Below, one piece after another: positions 61,601-64,000 of a stretch of DNA of 64,000 bases. The translations under genes and the position numbers were made by a program. The notes below the pieces were generated by a model, which searched no databases, was not told where the DNA came from, and was given only the letters and a program-made list of their open reading frames with translations. The number at the start of each line of letters is the position of its first letter. Within the stretch, counting starts at the first letter, position 1. Source of the stretch: Parus major. Taxonomy: Eukaryota; Chordata; Aves; Passeriformes; Paridae. The stretch covers positions 94,739,669 through 94,803,668 of the forward strand of contig NC_031768.1 in the NCBI RefSeq assembly GCF_001522545.3. The letters run 5' to 3'.

Positions 61601-64000
61601 AAAGCCACTGAAGAACCGAGAAAACCGCATTACTTTTAAAGAAGTAGTAGTGAGCCCGACTCAGGTTTAAGTTGTACCTTGCTAATGGTGTTTCCCTCAG
61701 CTGACAGCCAGAGCCCGCCAGGTTAATCCCCTGACGGGAGGACGAACAGCCGGGGAGCGCCCTCAGAACCCCGGCTGGCCGCGGTTTGCAGCTGCTGCCC
61801 TTAGAAATTCTCCCGCAGCCAAGGGAAAGACGAAGATTTGCTGGGTGGGAGTTCTTGTTTTGTGCTTTGTTTTGGGTTCCTGGTTTTTTTTGTTTTTGTT
61901 TTTTTTTATTTTTATTTTTTATTTTTCTTTGTGTTTTTGTGGTTTTTTTTTCAGGACAGCTTCAGAATTTTAAGTTTTCCATGGAGCTTTTTGTTTTGTT
62001 TTCTAATTGGTAGTGGGACTGAAAACTGGTGTGGACAAATGTTCAGCTTCATACTCGAGGTTTAGCTTTAACTTATTGTCGGGTGTGAATTACAAACATA
62101 AAAGGTTAGTTTATAACCGGAAACTATTTGGAGCACTTTACATGACCACAAACTATCAGGTATTGGTAGGTTTTGTAGATAGACGCCTAGATATGTAAAA
62201 TAATGAAAACTGAAACCATGATTTGGTTTATTTTTTTCACGCAGAGAACTTGTCTACACTACATTCCCAGAGTGAAAAAGATTTCCATCTATGATGATGA
62301 CAGATTTTACAGGAGACCATATGGTAATATCAGGCTTTAGTAGAATAAGGTGGTTTTAAATGGAAAACAAAGTAATCTTTATTGATCTTTCATAGTACTT
62401 ATACTGCAGTAGTGTTTAGAATATGCTAAATGCTGCAACAAGCACCAGCTGAATTTACATCTGAAGCATTTCAGAATCTGAATAGAAAAGTGGGAGGGAG
62501 GGAAAGAGGGATTAATTTTTCCCCAAAAGCAAATTTTTAAAATTAAGGTAGCAATTGTATATGCTGGCAGCCTTTACAACCTTGAATATTGCATTTATAT
62601 ATAGACAGTGAGGTACAAGCAGCTATCAATGCTGATTTAGAATGCAGACTTACAACAAAGAAGTACATGCATTATACAGCTGTATCTAGAACAATCTGTA
62701 ATTGCTACTTTTTAATTCTATAATTAATTGTGTTACTACCATAAAATCAGTCCTCTGGAATAATAAGCATATACTTTTAAGCTGCTATTTAAGTAAACTC
62801 TTAAGTGATGACCCATCATTAATTGCCTCAAAACTTTTCATTTTGCATCTTGAAGGCAAAGGAAAGTCGTATGTGCACCTTATGTAAAACTGTGTTTGTT
62901 TCTTTGTTTCTGCCTCCAGAAATCTTCAGCAGCCCTTCATTTACATGAAAATATTCACATCACTTTTTGTCCTAGTAATTTGCTGTATCAGATGGTACAG
63001 TGACTGTTAATATAGAATGTAATTTACTGTGTTCTATAAAACTTCTTTTAGTTCATGAAGAAAAACTTACATAGTCTATCTTACCAAATATAACTTGATT
63101 CAGATAATTTACAAAAAAAACCAAACTGTATTAGTAGTAAACTTCTGTAAAGGTAGAATTCTGACCACACCAAAGGTTATACCCTATTTGCCATTCTACA
63201 GCCAGTGACAGTCAGTAGTAGATTGAAGAGTTACTAGGAAAATAGAAGGTTCTGCTAAGCTTAATTTCTCACCTGCACAAAAATCACTTCCTGCTATAAT
63301 TCATATCAGTCATGACAGGTAATCTGAAATTGGAGACCTCAGTCCAACATCATGATAGTTTCCTGCCTGGACCTTCTTTTCTCCGGCTCCTGGACCACAG
63401 TGGCTAGTTTATTCTGTCATCCATTTCTATATTTCCATGTGGCAAGTGCTTGCAAGGATGAATGACTAACTAGAGTGATTAGCAGAAAGCAAACACATAC
63501 ATGTATTTATCTGTTCTAGCGCAGTTGAAGGTAGAACATGGAGAGTATGCTGGTACACAAGCAACAGGAAGGTTGAAGCCCTTACTAAGTGCAGCTTCTT
63601 TTCTTTAAAAATGCAGGATCCAGTATGACTTTTGGACTTTCCAATTGCCAAGGCTTGTATTTCAAAGGCAGCCTTGGAACTCGTGGAGTTCCAAGATAAC
63701 AGCTAGGACACAGTGCAATAAAAGTTGTCCAAGAGAACAATGAACCATGTACATGTGCCACCTTCTTAAAGCCTTTAATTCAAACTACTGTAAACAGGTC
63801 TATAAATAAACATGCTAGCTTACAAATTTTTAACTACCAAAGGAAATAAGGCCTAATAAATGTAGAGGAATTACTGCTGTTGGAACTTGGCAACTGACAT
63901 CTCCAAGAGAATTTGGAGGCAGCTAGTTTATTATACATCACCACAAAATACTCTGGATCAGCAAGTATTTCATTTGTAACAGCTTTTAAATCTGAATTCT
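61601..64000. other. Region upstream of SENP7, no supported gene
   Basis: A T-rich tract (about 61,876-61,950) is followed by AT-rich unique DNA. In human the next gene upstream is on the opposite strand (TRMT10C), and its first exon could start from this island, but I see no exon with convincing coding content or a paired splice site here. Confidence 0.5.
61876..61952. repeat. T-rich low-complexity tract
   Basis: About 75 bp of T runs broken by single G or A. The apparent Phe-rich open frames here are artefacts of it. Confidence 0.85.

Noticed and set aside
61786..62065. Phe-rich hydrophobic open frames resembling membrane proteins
   Set aside because: Produced by the T-rich low-complexity tract.
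1..64000. CRISPR arrays, operons, prokaryotic mobile systems
   Set aside because: Spliced genes, CR1 elements and base composition show vertebrate nuclear DNA. No spaced direct-repeat array is present.

Overview
This window is vertebrate nuclear DNA, almost certainly from a bird and probably a songbird. The evidence is several CR1 LINE fragments on both strands, retroviral-type LTR segments of the kind common in passerines, introns far shorter than in mammals, and no mammalian SINEs. There are no prokaryotic features. Two protein genes lie head to tail on the minus strand. Because both are split into short exons, most open frames in the window are intronic noise. I rebuilt the exons from splice sites, reading phase and protein family similarity.

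From about 18.3 to 61.5 kb, reading leftwards, is a complete SENP7 gene (SUMO-specific isopeptidase 7). It has one untranslated first exon in a CpG island near 61.5 kb and 23 coding exons between 60,016 and 18,967. The exons join without a frame break into 3,237 nt (1,078 residues plus stop; human SENP7 is about 1,050). The N-terminal half is low-complexity and regulatory. It includes two tandem exons of exactly 198 bp that each carry a PxVxL HP1-binding box, a basic nuclear-localisation stretch, and a SUMO-interacting motif followed by acidic residues. The C-terminal half is the ULP1-type cysteine protease domain, with catalytic His866, Asp967 and Cys1020 and oxyanion Gln1014 all present.

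Downstream of SENP7, about 6.3 kb from its stop codon to the next start codon, is the 5' end of IMPG2 (interphotoreceptor matrix proteoglycan 2). Exon 1 carries the signal peptide (12,628-12,700) and exon 2 carries the RRKR/ILFP-type conserved block (11,020-11,280). The rest of IMPG2 lies beyond the left edge. The first 11 kb of the window is IMPG2 intron 2, with several LTR-like insertions and one possible enhancer-like cluster of homeodomain and nuclear-receptor sites. The IMPG2-SENP7 order matches human 3q12 and mirrors the paralogous IMPG1-SENP6 pair on human 6q14.

The remainder is introns with CR1 and LTR debris, an AT-rich tract at 27.9-28.1 kb, a short tandem repeat and a small hairpin. 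The right-hand 2.5 kb, upstream of SENP7, shows no gene I can support. I found no unknown multi-gene system. The most interesting feature is the duplicated pair of HP1-box exons in SENP7, whose similarity is concentrated in the first 48 bp plus the adjoining intron.
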